DNA of 64,000 nt, taken from assembly GCA_016125155.1 (NCBI GenBank), contig WGMI01000002.1, positions 1-64,000 of the forward strand, read 5' to 3'. Origin of the DNA: a bacterium (GTDB lineage Bacteria; Bacteroidota; Bacteroidia; Flavobacteriales; Schleiferiaceae). A program made the translations under genes and the position numbers. A model generated the notes under the pieces. That model saw nothing but the letters and a program-made list of their open reading frames with translations, was not told the DNA's origin and did not search any database. Shown here piece after piece: positions 44,935 through 53,842 of the stretch (positions are counted from its first letter, which is position 1; every line of letters starts with the position of its first letter).

Positions 44935-46065
44935 ATGCTGAGCTTTTGGGAGAAGGAAACCTGGTTTCGCAACCTTGATCTGGTTGTGGTCGGGGGTGGA
45001 TTGGTCGGACTGACAACGGCCCTGTCGTACCAGAAACGCTTTCCGCGCTCGAGGATATTGGTGTTGGAGCGCGCTCCTATTGGGTTGGGTGCCAGTACAC
45101 GCAATGCTGGATTTGCCTGCTATGGCAGTCCCTCGGAGCTCTTGGACGATATGGAATCCTCTGCACCCGAGGCGGTGTGGAAACGGGTGGAACAGCGTTG
45201 GACAGGTTTTCAGAAGCTGGTCAATCTATTGGGTCCCAAAAACATGGGCTACGAGCCCTTGGGAGGACGCGAACTCTTTCGCTCCCAAGCCCTCGACCCT
45301 TTGGATGCGGTCGAAAATCGGCTTTCGGAGTTGAATCAGGTGTTGAAAGACGTCTTTGGCGCCCCGCCATTCGAGGTGGAGGCCAAAATTCCCGTCGAAC
45401 TTGGGCTGAAGGGCTTTGCGCGTTCAATACGACTCCCTTTTGAGGGCCAAATCGATACGGGGCGCACCCTGCACAGCCTGATGAGATTGGCCCGCGAAAA
45501 GGACATTGAGTTGCTCCACGGCCTCAAGGTCGTGGACTATGAAGACGCAGGATGGGGTGTGTGGGTTGATACCGAAGTAGGGCGTTTCCGAACCCGGAAC
45601 CTGGCGCTGTGCACCAATGGATTTGCCCGACAATTGTGGCCGGAAGCATCCATTCAGCCAGCACGGGCCCAAGTGCTTATAACCGAACCGATCTCAGGCT
45701 TGGGATTGAAGGGCATTTATCATGTCCACAAAGGGTATTATTACTTCCGAAACGTCGGAGACCGCATCCTTCTGGGCGGGGGGAGGCACAAGTTTCGACA
45801 AGCCGAATCAACGGCTCGTTTAGTGACGACCGCTCAAGTTCAAAAACACCTGGAGCAATTTCTTCGGAGGCACCTCAGTCCAGGTTTGGCCCCTTTGGTA
45901 TCGGAATCCTGGGCCGGAATCATGGGGTTCGGCGCCCAAAACGAAAAAGCGGTATTGGTTGAAAAGATGAGCGCCCGGGTGGTGTGCGGGGTGCGACTCG
46001 GGGGCATGGGCATAGCCATCGGCGCTTCGGTGGGGGAACAAACTGCTGCCCTTATCGACGCCTGA
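44935..46065 (+). CDS. FAD-dependent oxidoreductase, DAO/glycine-oxidase-like
   Basis: This 376-residue protein starts immediately after the DUF6580 stop (TAAATG). The Rossmann dinucleotide site is VVVGGGLVGLTTAL, followed by LERAPIGLGASTRNAGFACYG, the DAO-type second motif. The C-terminus closes with GVRLGGMGIAIGASVGEQ. It should oxidise an amine or amino acid with FAD. Its 3' end overlaps the convergent PAP2 gene by 14 bases. Confidence 0.88.
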   Translation: MLSFWEKETWFRNLDLVVVGGGLVGLTTALSYQKRFPRSRILVLERAPIGLGASTRNAGFACYGSPSELLDDMESSAPEAVWKRVEQRWTGFQKLVNLLGPKNMGYEPLGGRELFRSQALDPLDAVENRLSELNQVLKDVFGAPPFEVEAKIPVELGLKGFARSIRLPFEGQIDTGRTLHSLMRLAREKDIELLHGLKVVDYEDAGWGVWVDTEVGRFRTRNLALCTNGFARQLWPEASIQPARAQVLITEPISGLGLKGIYHVHKGYYYFRNVGDRILLGGGRHKFRQAESTARLVTTAQVQKHLEQFLRRHLSPGLAPLVSESWAGIMGFGAQNEKAVLVEKMSARVVCGVRLGGMGIAIGASVGEQTAALIDA

Positions 46066-46681
46066 AGAGGGCCTTGTCCAACCACGGGGCTCGCATTTGT
46101 TCGATGGATCGACCGACCCCCCAAGCGATCAGACAGCCCAACCAGGCCCCTATCACCACATCTACTAAAAAATGCTGACTGAGGTAGATTCTCGATAGCC
46201 CGATCAGCGTGGCCGCCATGGGCATGGTGTAGAAAGTCCAACGATTGTGGATGGCCGACGCCAACGCAAAAGTCCACGCAAAACCCGCCATGGTATGCCC
46301 CGACGGGAAACTGTGGTTGCGGTGCATCTTCACCCCTTCCACCAGATGCAAAGCCCTTGGATCAATCAATCCCGTCGGGCGAAGCGCATCGGGAAAGACG
46401 TAATTCTTGAGCATTCCGACGACGACCAACACGACCAATGCGCTGATTCCAACGGATAGAGCGGCCCGCCAGGAGGCTCCATAAGCGGTGAGGAGAAATA
46501 CAGGCACGATGACCCCCACTTCCCCCCCACGGGTTAATAGGGCGAAGGCGTAATCGGCTATTGGCGATCGAAATCCATTCAGCCAGAGGTGGCCACCGAG
46601 CTTGCCGAATTTCCATTCCAAGATCATCCAACCCAAACTGAGCGCCAGAAGCCAGGGTGCGTAGGCCCTCCAAATCTTCAT
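46052..46681 (-). CDS. PAP2-family membrane phosphatase
   Basis: This protein has 209 residues from the ATG at 46681, which overlaps the stop of the START-like gene as ATGA. It has about five or six membrane helices. The three phosphatase motifs are KNYVFPDALRP (spacing slightly longer than the classical KX6RP), SFPSGHT and SRIYLSQHFLVDV. A substrate such as undecaprenyl pyrophosphate or phosphatidic acid is likely. Confidence 0.88.
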   Translation of the reverse strand: MKIWRAYAPWLLALSLGWMILEWKFGKLGGHLWLNGFRSPIADYAFALLTRGGEVGVIVPVFLLTAYGASWRAALSVGISALVVLVVVGMLKNYVFPDALRPTGLIDPRALHLVEGVKMHRNHSFPSGHTMAGFAWTFALASAIHNRWTFYTMPMAATLIGLSRIYLSQHFLVDVVIGAWLGCLIAWGVGRSIEQMRAPWLDKALFRRR

Positions 46682-47067
46682 GAACCGACTACGTGGAGCA
46701 ATTGTTGCACTTGGCTGTGCCACAGCAAACGGGTTTCTTCTTCTTCTTCCGGTCGAACGTGATCGAGAACAATGAGGGATGTGTCGTTGGTCAGTTCGTC
46801 GACGACGATGCGAAATTCAAAGTAGCTCTTGTCTCCAGCTTCTTCGTCGGCCAGCCAGCGAAAACGAATAAAGCGATCGTTCTTTTTCATCAACAGCCGG
46901 GCGGTTTCTTCGCTGCCTTCCCAAATGAATTCAAAAATTTCGCCCCGGGAATTGACGTCTTCGCAAAACCACTCCGACAACCCGCTTGGGGTTGAGAGGA
47001 AGGGATACAGCATGGAGGCCGAAGCCTTGACAGGATATTCGAGTTCGAGGATCTTCTTTTCGGACAT
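46678..47067 (-). CDS. START-like/SRPBCC domain protein
   Basis: This 129-residue protein has a helix-grip pattern: MSEKKILELEYPVKASASMLYPFLSTPSGLSEWFCEDV begins the AHSA1/START-like fold, and an acidic stretch (HVRPEEEEETRLLWHSQVQQLL) precedes the long C-terminal helix. Orthologues are widespread in Bacteroidota and without proven function. It is translationally coupled to the PAP2 gene. Confidence 0.85.
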   Translation of the reverse strand: MSEKKILELEYPVKASASMLYPFLSTPSGLSEWFCEDVNSRGEIFEFIWEGSEETARLLMKKNDRFIRFRWLADEEAGDKSYFEFRIVVDELTNDTSLIVLDHVRPEEEEETRLLWHSQVQQLLHVVGS

Positions 47068-47177
47068 CGAGGGTTTTTAAACGGTCTTGAGCGGGCAATA
47101 TAGAAAAAGACCGACCACTGAAACGCAGATTTTTTGCGAAGTCGACAAAATCGCTCTACCCAAGCAATCCAAAAATG

Positions 47178-47185
47178 TATCTTTG
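47178..47185 (+). promoter_or_regulatory. -7 box upstream of tRNA-Met
   Basis: TATCTTTG, an exact TAnnTTTG match, lies 50 bases before tRNA-Met, leaving a short 5' leader to be processed. Confidence 0.45.
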
Positions 47186-47235
47186 CCGCCCGTTTGACGG
47201 CCAAGATGGGTCTCCATTGTCGGTCGTGTTTTTTC

Positions 47236-47309
47236 GGCGAGGTAGCTCAGACGGTTAGAGCGCAGGATTCATAACCCTGAGGTCGGGGGTTCGATTCCCC
47301 CCTTCGCTA
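47236..47309 (+). tRNA. tRNA-Met (anticodon CAT, elongator type)
   Basis: The acceptor GGCGAGG pairs with CTTCGCT (with G-T pairs). The D-arm is GCTCAGACGGTTAGAGC and the anticodon loop TTCATAA gives CAT. The 31-39 pair is A-C. CCA is not encoded. The three consecutive G-C pairs of an initiator anticodon stem are absent, so I call it elongator. Confidence 0.92.
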
Positions 47310-47313
47310 CGGT

Positions 47314-47339
47314 AGCCCGCTTCGGCGGGCTATTTATTT
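47314..47339 (+). terminator. Terminator after tRNA-Met
   Basis: AGCCCGC (47314-47320) pairs with GCGGGCT (47325-47331) around a TTCG tetraloop, followed by ATTTATTT. The end overlaps the stop of the convergent MBL gene. Confidence 0.8.
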
Positions 47340-48128
47340 CAACTCCCACACCGCTCCGTCGTACCACAATTGCACCCCTTCCGGTAGTCCGGGGTTGACC
47401 GCATCGTATAGTCCCATCCGGTGGCTGATATGGGTCAGGCGAACCTCGGGCGCTTCAATGCACCGGGCACATTCTAAGGCTCCATCAAGGTGCCAGTGGC
47501 TGTGATGGGGCTCTTTGTGTAATGCACTGATCACCAAAAAGTCAAGTTTCTCCAATTCACGATACACTTCAGGCTCAATCCGATTGAAATCGGTCAAATA
47601 AGCCATAGGACCGAACCGAAATCCGAGCACAGGCATGGACCCGTGCCATAGCGGAAGCACGTTGATGTCCACCCCAGCCACCGTTTGTTTTCCCGGACCA
47701 ATGCGGTGGAATTCGAACTGGGGAACACCGGGATAGTCGGCATTTTCAAAGACATAGGCGTACTGCTGCCTCAACCTGCGTTCCACCGACTCGCTACAGT
47801 ACAAGTGAATCGGTTGATTTTGGGCAAAATAGAGCGGTCGCAAATCGTCCAACCCCGCGGTGTGGTCCTGGTGTTCGTGGGTAAAAAGCACCGCATCGAT
47901 GCGCTCAACCCCAGATCGGAGCAATTGTGCGCGCAAGTCTGGCCCCGCGTCGATCAGGAACACGGTCTCGCCCAATTCGACCAAAGCGCTGCTGCGCAGC
48001 CGGCGGTCGCGCGGATCCTGACTTGTGCACACAGCACAGCGACATCCGACCACGGGAACCCCTTGAGAGGTTCCCGTACCCAGAGCGGTGATGCGCCCAT
48101 AGGAGCGGTTTGGAAAGTGGGTATCCAT
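47334..48128 (-). CDS. MBL-fold metallo-hydrolase (PhnP-like)
   Basis: This 264-residue protein has the metal motif THEHQDHTAGLDDLRPL, preceded by LGTGTSQGVPVVGCRCAVC and SALVELGETVFLIDAGPDLR. These are typical of PhnP/phosphoribosyl cyclic phosphodiesterase-like members. The Cys pair in GCRCAVC and a nearby CTS may form a structural zinc site, as in PhnP. No phosphonate genes are near, so the physiological substrate is uncertain. Confidence 0.88.
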   Translation of the reverse strand: MDTHFPNRSYGRITALGTGTSQGVPVVGCRCAVCTSQDPRDRRLRSSALVELGETVFLIDAGPDLRAQLLRSGVERIDAVLFTHEHQDHTAGLDDLRPLYFAQNQPIHLYCSESVERRLRQQYAYVFENADYPGVPQFEFHRIGPGKQTVAGVDINVLPLWHGSMPVLGFRFGPMAYLTDFNRIEPEVYRELEKLDFLVISALHKEPHHSHWHLDGALECARCIEAPEVRLTHISHRMGLYDAVNPGLPEGVQLWYDGAVWELK

Positions 48129-48208
48129 CTCGTTTGCCCCCGCAAGTTAGTCGATCAAAAACCTCTTAAAATCAAGCCAACAAAGGCCTAACCGCCCAAG
48201 GCATGCCT

Positions 48209-48216
48209 TACTTTTG
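48209..48216 (+). promoter_or_regulatory. -7 box for the 487-residue unknown gene
   Basis: TACTTTTG, an exact TAnnTTTG match, ends 19 bases before the ATG at 48236 and supports that start over the longer frame. Confidence 0.5.
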
Positions 48217-48235
48217 CGCATATCCCCCTGTCCCC

Positions 48236-49699
48236 ATGAAGGACCGATTTGCGCTTACCCCGGCTCAGAAAGCCCTGAGAATCAATCTCAACCTCGATAT
48301 TTATGGCACCTTTGCCGAAATCGGGGCCGGACAGGAAACCGTCCGCCATTTTTTTCGAGCGGGTGGGGCCTCAGGAACCATCGCCAAGGCCATGTCGGCC
48401 TACGACAAAGATTTTTCGGATGCCATTTACGGCAAAGAACCCGATGGGCGCTACGTAACCGAAGATCGGTTGCACAAAATGCTCGACCACGAGTACAGCT
48501 TGATCCTGCAGCGCCTCGACAACACCAACCACCCCGATCGCTGCTTTTTCGCCTTTGCGAATACGGTGGCGACCATCAACTTCAGCAAGAGTTTTAAAGG
48601 CCATGGCTGGATGGGGATTCGGTTTCAGAGCCGCTCCAACCGGGAGCCGAACGATGTGGTGTTCCACATTCGGATGCGCGAAAACGACGCCAAGCTGCAG
48701 CAGGAAACCATAGGTGAAATGGGCGTGAACCTTATTTACGGGGTGTTTCACTACCTGCACAATCCCAAAGAACTGCTGCTTTCGCTCTACGACAATTTAT
48801 CTCCAGACCGCATCGAGATCGACATGATCAACTTTAGCGGTCCCGATTTTCAGAACGTCGACAACCGGTTGATGAGCCTGCAACTCATTCGGAACGGCAT
48901 GACCGATGCCGTCATTTTTGGCCCGGACGGAAAGAATATTTTGCCTGCAGCCCTGCTGTACAAAAAGAACATTCTCGCTATGCGCGGGAGTTTTCGCCCC
49001 GTGACCAAGGTCAATATGGACATGCTCCAGAAAGGGTACACCCTGTTTGTCAAGGAGAAAAAGGTGGAGAAAGAGAATGTGGTGGTGTTGTTTGAAATCA
49101 CGCTCAACAACCTGCGCTCCGAAGGCGATATCGACGAACAGGACTTTTTGGATCGGGCGGAAATTCTGTGTTCTCTGGGGCAAACGGTGTTGATTTCCAC
49201 CTACCAGGAATATTTCCGCCTCGTGGAGTACTTCAGCCGGTATACCAAGATGCGCACCGGTCTCATTATGGGGATGGCCAATCTCAAGGAGGTCTTCAAC
49301 GAGAAGTACTACCGCGATTTGACTGGAGGCACGCTGGAAGCCATGGGGGTTTTGTTTTCGAACGACCTGAAGATGTACATCTATCCCTCTCAGTCATCGA
49401 AAAATGAGCCGCTGGAGAATTTGAAGAATTTGCGCATCCACCCCCGCCTCAAGCCTTTGTTCGAATACCTCACCTTCAACCACCGTTTGAAGGACATTAC
49501 CACCTACGACCCCGAGGTACTGCACATTTTCTCGAGGACAACGCTCCAACAAATCCGCAAGGGCCAATCGGGTTGGGAAGATTGTCTGCCGCCCTATGTA
49601 GACACCATCATCAAAGAGAAGAAGCTGTTTGGCTATCGTCCGCCCGAAGAGACGGCCGTGGTAATCAGCGACGAAGAAGACTCCGGCAGCATCGAATAG
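48236..49699 (+). CDS. Conserved cytoplasmic protein of unknown function (487 aa)
   Basis: From the ATG at 48236 the protein has 487 residues and no signal peptide or membrane helix. Conserved-looking segments include LNLDIYGTFAEIGAGQETVRHFFRAGGASGTIAKAMSAYD, the long middle region MGVNLIYGVFHYLHNPKELLLSLYDNL, and VLISTYQEYFRLVEYFSRYT. Proteins with this pattern occur in several phyla and have been given conflicting names in databases (for example TonB receptor or nicotinate enzymes). I see no motif to support any of them. The sequence looks like an enzyme, with alternating alpha/beta segments. Confidence 0.8.
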   Translation: MKDRFALTPAQKALRINLNLDIYGTFAEIGAGQETVRHFFRAGGASGTIAKAMSAYDKDFSDAIYGKEPDGRYVTEDRLHKMLDHEYSLILQRLDNTNHPDRCFFAFANTVATINFSKSFKGHGWMGIRFQSRSNREPNDVVFHIRMRENDAKLQQETIGEMGVNLIYGVFHYLHNPKELLLSLYDNLSPDRIEIDMINFSGPDFQNVDNRLMSLQLIRNGMTDAVIFGPDGKNILPAALLYKKNILAMRGSFRPVTKVNMDMLQKGYTLFVKEKKVEKENVVVLFEITLNNLRSEGDIDEQDFLDRAEILCSLGQTVLISTYQEYFRLVEYFSRYTKMRTGLIMGMANLKEVFNEKYYRDLTGGTLEAMGVLFSNDLKMYIYPSQSSKNEPLENLKNLRIHPRLKPLFEYLTFNHRLKDITTYDPEVLHIFSRTTLQQIRKGQSGWEDCLPPYVDTIIKEKKLFGYRPPEETAVVISDEEDSGSIE

Positions 49700-49711
49700 A
49701 GTGAACTGGGC

Positions 49712-50854
49712 TCAGTGGTCGTTCAGCACCGACCTCAGTCGGGTGACGGCCTCCCCCACCTCTCCGACCGTGTTTTCGGCCCCCATCGAGATCCGTAAAT
49801 CGGCCCAGCCAGAGCGTTTCACCCCCAGGGCTTCTATGACGTGCGAACCTTGGCTACTGCCTGAAGTGCAGGCACTTCCCTCAGACACCGCCAACCCGAT
49901 CAGGTCCAATTTGAACAACAATACCGCGGTGCGTCCCGCGTAAGGAACCTGGAGATTGAGAATGCCGGGATGGACATCCGGGGCCTGAAAATCGCCGTTG
50001 AGCCCCCACCCCTGTTCCCGTGCTGCCTCCAACCACAGTTGTCGAAGTCCGTGCAGGTGTACTCTGCGCGCTTCGGCTCCGGTTTGAGCGATTTCCCACG
50101 CCTTGTGCAGCCCCACAATGCCCGGGGTGTTTTCGGTTCCCGCCCTCAGTCCGCGCTCTTGGGCGCCTCCTTGAAACAGCGATTTGTACTGCCATTTCTT
50201 GCGGATCAAAGCGAAACCAATCCCTTTGGGGCCCTTGAACTTATGGGCACTAAACACCATGCCATCGATCCCGGGGTGTTCGGTACAAAGGGGAAGGTCG
50301 AGCCCGACCGCTTGCACGGCATCGCAGAACAAGGCCGTACCCGTCGATGCGCAATGCGCCGCGATGCGTTCAATGGGGTTCCGGTTGCCGATTTCGTTGT
50401 TGTAGAGCATCACCATCCACAAAACGCCCGGGCCTTTGGCATCGGCCCCTGTTTCTCGCTCCCAGTCCAGTCTGCCGAGGCGGTCGTTCTCAAAGAACCG
50501 CAGGCGGATGGCGCCTTGAGCGGCAAAGGTCTCCAAACTGTCCAAAACCGCGTGGTGCTCGATGCGGCTGGTCCATACCGTATAGATGCCTCTTCGGACA
50601 ATGGCGTGGTGCAAGAGGCTGTAGAGCCCTTCGGTGGCCCCACTGTGGAAGAAGACCTCCGAGGGGCTCAACCCCAAATCGGAAGCCAAACGGCTGCGCG
50701 CGAACTCAATGGAAGTCTTGGCTTCTCGACCGAAGGAATGCAAACTAGAGGGGTTGCCAAAACGCCCCAAAGCATCGGCCATGACCTGCCCTACGTCGGG
50801 GTGCAGAGGTGTTGTGGCCGCGTGGTCGAAGTACAGTCTTACAGATGCATCCAC
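49712..50854 (-). CDS. Cysteine desulfurase (NifS/IscS-like)
   Basis: This 380-residue class V PLP enzyme has the PLP lysine K205 in FSAHKFKGPKG, the substrate segment YFDHAATTP at the N-terminus and the catalytic Cys C329 in GSACTSGS. These together indicate sulfur transfer from cysteine. The start is GTG at 50854, within the end of the upstream class V gene (16-base overlap). No scaffold gene (iscU or sufU) is adjacent, so the acceptor is unknown; tRNA thiolation is one option. Confidence 0.9.
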   Translation of the reverse strand: MDASVRLYFDHAATTPLHPDVGQVMADALGRFGNPSSLHSFGREAKTSIEFARSRLASDLGLSPSEVFFHSGATEGLYSLLHHAIVRRGIYTVWTSRIEHHAVLDSLETFAAQGAIRLRFFENDRLGRLDWERETGADAKGPGVLWMVMLYNNEIGNRNPIERIAAHCASTGTALFCDAVQAVGLDLPLCTEHPGIDGMVFSAHKFKGPKGIGFALIRKKWQYKSLFQGGAQERGLRAGTENTPGIVGLHKAWEIAQTGAEARRVHLHGLRQLWLEAAREQGWGLNGDFQAPDVHPGILNLQVPYAGRTAVLLFKLDLIGLAVSEGSACTSGSSQGSHVIEALGVKRSGWADLRISMGAENTVGEVGEAVTRLRSVLNDH

Positions 50855-52308
50855 GACCGCACCCGTTCGCGCTCATCAACCCCATCGGATAGGTGGGCAA
50901 ATTCATTCGTGTGGGGTACATAGGCGTAATCAGACGCCCATTCCTTCCAATGCGCGCTGATTTCCCGCAGACCATGCGCCAACAAGTCGATTTCGGCCTC
51001 TCGCAATGTGGGGTGTATCGAAAGGCGCACCCATCCGGGTTTGTCAATCAAGTGACCGTGGTCAATCGAGGTGGTAATGGTCCGGCTGGTGTCCTGATCG
51101 ATGTTGAGCAAGTAGTGGCCATAGGTGCCCGCGCACGAGCATCCCCCCCGGCTTTGGATGCCAAACCGGTCGTTGAGCAGCCGAACCGCGAGGTTGAAGT
51201 GCAGTCCTTCGATGTAGAACGAAATGGCTCCCAGCCGCTTTTTGTGTTGACCAGCGAGAAAAACCAATCCGGGAATGCCCTCGGTGGCTTTCCAAAAGCG
51301 CTCGAGCAATTCGTGCTCGCGGGCTCGGATCCGGTCGGTGCCCATCTGCTCTTTGAGGTCGATGGCCAAGGCGGCGCGAATGGTCTGTAAAAAACCGGGA
51401 GTCCCCCCGTCTTCTCGGGTTTCGATGTCGTCGAAATAGCGGTGACCACCCCAGGGATTGGTCCATGATACCGTTCCCCCACCCGGGTGATCCGGCACCT
51501 CGTTGTGGTAGAGCTCTGAATTGAAAATCAACATCCCCGGAGTGCCGGGTCCTCCGAGAAACTTATGGGTTGAGAAAAACACCGCATCGAGCCGTTCTTC
51601 GGGGTCGGCGGGATGCATATCGATGTCCACATAGGGGGCGCTGCACGCAAAATCGACAAAACAATGGCCTCCTTTGCGGTGGATGAGCCGGGCGATGTCG
51701 CGGTAGGGTGTTTCGATGCCGGTCACATTGGAACAAGCGGTAACGCTTGCAAAAAGCGGTCGGTTTTTGGGGGCCTTTTCGAGTTGGGCCGCAAAACCCG
51801 CCACGTCGACCAAGCCATCGGGGGTGCTCGGAATGATGTGGACCTCTGCGGTGGTTTCGAGCCAAGAGGTTTGGTTGCTGTGGTGCTCCATATGGGTGAT
51901 GAACACCAACGGCCGCTCCTCTAATCTGTATTCGATCCGGTTTTTGTACCGGTCGGGGACTTTGAGCCCGAGGATGCGTTGAAATTTGATGACTGCAGCC
52001 GTCATGCCGGTACCACAAGCGATGAGCACATCGTGGGGTGCGGCGTGCACATGGGCTTTGATGCGTTCCCGGGCCTCGTGGTAGGCCAGTGTCATCAATT
52101 TGCCCGTATAGCTCGTTTCGGTATGCGTATTGGCCACCATGGGGCCGAATTGATCGAGCATGCGCTCTTCGATGGGTCGATACAGCCTGCCGCTCGCAAT
52201 CCAATCGGCATAGACCATGGGAAACCTTCCAAAAGGCGTTTCGATCGGCTGATCGGCCCCGACAATGCCTTGTCGAAAATGCTCAAAATGCGTCGCCAAA
52301 TCGCTCAT
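50839..52308 (-). CDS. Large class V aminotransferase-fold PLP enzyme
   Basis: This protein has 489 residues. The PLP lysine is K249 in FFSTHKFLGGPG, and the Cys-rich loop SRGGCSCAGTYGHYLL (C390, C392) sits where cysteine desulfurases keep their catalytic Cys. The N-terminus (YADWIASGRLYRPIEERM) and the GHYLL motif mark a distinct subfamily separate from IscS and SufS. Its reaction is not known to me. It begins in the stop codon of glmM (ATGA) and overlaps the cysteine desulfurase downstream. Confidence 0.85.
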   Translation of the reverse strand: MSDLATHFEHFRQGIVGADQPIETPFGRFPMVYADWIASGRLYRPIEERMLDQFGPMVANTHTETSYTGKLMTLAYHEARERIKAHVHAAPHDVLIACGTGMTAAVIKFQRILGLKVPDRYKNRIEYRLEERPLVFITHMEHHSNQTSWLETTAEVHIIPSTPDGLVDVAGFAAQLEKAPKNRPLFASVTACSNVTGIETPYRDIARLIHRKGGHCFVDFACSAPYVDIDMHPADPEERLDAVFFSTHKFLGGPGTPGMLIFNSELYHNEVPDHPGGGTVSWTNPWGGHRYFDDIETREDGGTPGFLQTIRAALAIDLKEQMGTDRIRAREHELLERFWKATEGIPGLVFLAGQHKKRLGAISFYIEGLHFNLAVRLLNDRFGIQSRGGCSCAGTYGHYLLNIDQDTSRTITTSIDHGHLIDKPGWVRLSIHPTLREAEIDLLAHGLREISAHWKEWASDYAYVPHTNEFAHLSDGVDERERVRSWMHL

Positions 52309-53690
52309 GATTCGCTCGTAATAGCCAGACGCACCCGGTCTACGAATTGTTCAGCCCGTTCGAGCGTGGGGGCTTCGGCATAAATCCGCACAATGGGCTC
52401 GGTATTCGAAGCGCGCAGATGTACCCACCCCTCGCTAAAGTCCACCTTGACCCCGTCGACAGTGGTCAACCGCTCGTCGGCAAAGGCCAGCGCGGCTTTT
52501 TGCAGAAAGGCCGAAGCATCGGCCCCAGGGCCCAATTCAATTTTTTGTTTGCTCATGGCGTATTCGGGATAACGCGCCCGGAGCTCAGAGCACCGCTGAC
52601 CGCTTTTGGCCAAATGTGTCAAAAACAAAGCGATGCCGACCAAAGCGTCTCGCCCGTAGTGAAGCCGTGGAACGATGACTCCCCCATTCCCTTCTCCACC
52701 AATAACGGCTCCAACTTTCTTCATTTGCTCTACCACATGGACTTCGCCCACGGCCGAAGCAAAATAGTCGACCCCGTGCCGGGCGCAAACATCGCTGAGC
52801 GCGCGGGAAGAACTGAGATTCGAAACTGCAGGACCTTTTTCTTGAGACAGCACATAATCGGCACAGGCTACGAGGGTGTATTCTTCTCCGAAGAGCACGC
52901 CCTGCTCGGTGACCAAGGCCAATCGATCGACGTCGGGATCGACGGCTATGCCGAGATCGCACCCCGTTTGGGCGGTGTGCGAGAGCAAATCACCCAGATG
53001 CGCTTGAAGGGGTTCGGGGTTGTGCGCAAATTCTCCGTGGGGTTCGCAGTGAATTTCTTCGATGCGCTGCACGCCCAAAGCCCGCAACAGCGCGGGAACG
53101 GCTATGCCACCCGACGAGTTGACCGCGTCTACCGCTACCTTGAAGTCGGCTCGGGCAATAGCGTCACGGTCTACCCAATCGAGGGATAGAATGGCCTGAA
53201 TATGGCGATCGAGCAAATCGTCGGTGGTCCGCAAGGTTCCCAATCCATCGACGTCGGCATAGTGAACATCGTCGGCTTCGGCCCAAGCCAAAATCTTTGC
53301 CCCTTCTGCGGCCGAGATGAACTCTCCTTTGTGGTTGAGCAACTTGAGGGCGTTCCACTGGCGGGGATTGTGGGAAGCGGTCATAATGATGCCCCCTTGA
53401 GCCCCTTCGAACACCACCCCCATTTCGATGGTTGGCGTGGTTGAAAGACCCGCATCGACAACGTCAATCCCACTCATGCGCAGGGTTTGAACCACCATGG
53501 GCATCAGCATAGGACCGGACAAACGCGCGTCCCGACCCACCACCACCTTGGGGCGGCGACCCGGAAACGATTCGACAACCCAACGCGCGTAGGCAGAAGC
53601 ATAGCGGACCGCGTCGAGCGGACTCAGCCCTTCGCCCGGTTTGCCTCCTATGGTGCCTCGAATACCCGAAATGGAACGAATCAACGTCAT
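52305..53690 (-). CDS. glmM: Phosphoglucosamine mutase GlmM
   Basis: This 461-residue alpha-D-phosphohexomutase should interconvert glucosamine-6-P and glucosamine-1-P for peptidoglycan and LPS. The phosphoserine is S106 in MTASHNPRQWNALK. The metal-binding loop is AVDPDVDRLAL, the sugar-binding loop GGEGNGGVI and the phosphate-binding loop RASNTEPIVRIY. The ATG at 53690 is preceded by a TAnnTTTG box. Phosphomannomutase activity cannot be excluded from sequence alone. Confidence 0.9.
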   Translation of the reverse strand: MTLIRSISGIRGTIGGKPGEGLSPLDAVRYASAYARWVVESFPGRRPKVVVGRDARLSGPMLMPMVVQTLRMSGIDVVDAGLSTTPTIEMGVVFEGAQGGIIMTASHNPRQWNALKLLNHKGEFISAAEGAKILAWAEADDVHYADVDGLGTLRTTDDLLDRHIQAILSLDWVDRDAIARADFKVAVDAVNSSGGIAVPALLRALGVQRIEEIHCEPHGEFAHNPEPLQAHLGDLLSHTAQTGCDLGIAVDPDVDRLALVTEQGVLFGEEYTLVACADYVLSQEKGPAVSNLSSSRALSDVCARHGVDYFASAVGEVHVVEQMKKVGAVIGGEGNGGVIVPRLHYGRDALVGIALFLTHLAKSGQRCSELRARYPEYAMSKQKIELGPGADASAFLQKAALAFADERLTTVDGVKVDFSEGWVHLRASNTEPIVRIYAEAPTLERAEQFVDRVRLAITSES

Positions 53691-53708
53691 GGTGTCGCAA
53701 CTATGCCG

Positions 53709-53716
53709 CAAAGATA
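53709..53716 (-). promoter_or_regulatory. -7 box for glmM
   Basis: The minus strand reads TATCTTTG, an exact TAnnTTTG match, ending 18 bases before the glmM ATG. Confidence 0.5.
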
Positions 53717-53784
53717 GGCCTGCCCCGTGCAGCACATGCGGTCTCGAACTGTTCACAAAGCGGTTCAAAACGACTGGGCTGAGC

Positions 53785-53792
53785 TACCTTTG
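53785..53792 (+). promoter_or_regulatory. -7 box for the TPR-DUF368 operon
   Basis: TACCTTTG, an exact TAnnTTTG match on the plus strand, ends 50 bases before the TPR ATG at 53843. Together with the glmM box it makes a compact divergent promoter region. Confidence 0.5.
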
Positions 53793-53842
53793 CAGCGAGG
53801 CTCGGCGGTATTTTTCGAAAGCCAACCTCAACCCCACTGCGC

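Noticed and set aside
50839-50854. Frameshift joining the two class V PLP genes
   Set aside because: Each has its own complete domain, PLP lysine and ends; the 16-base overlap is ordinary operon packing.
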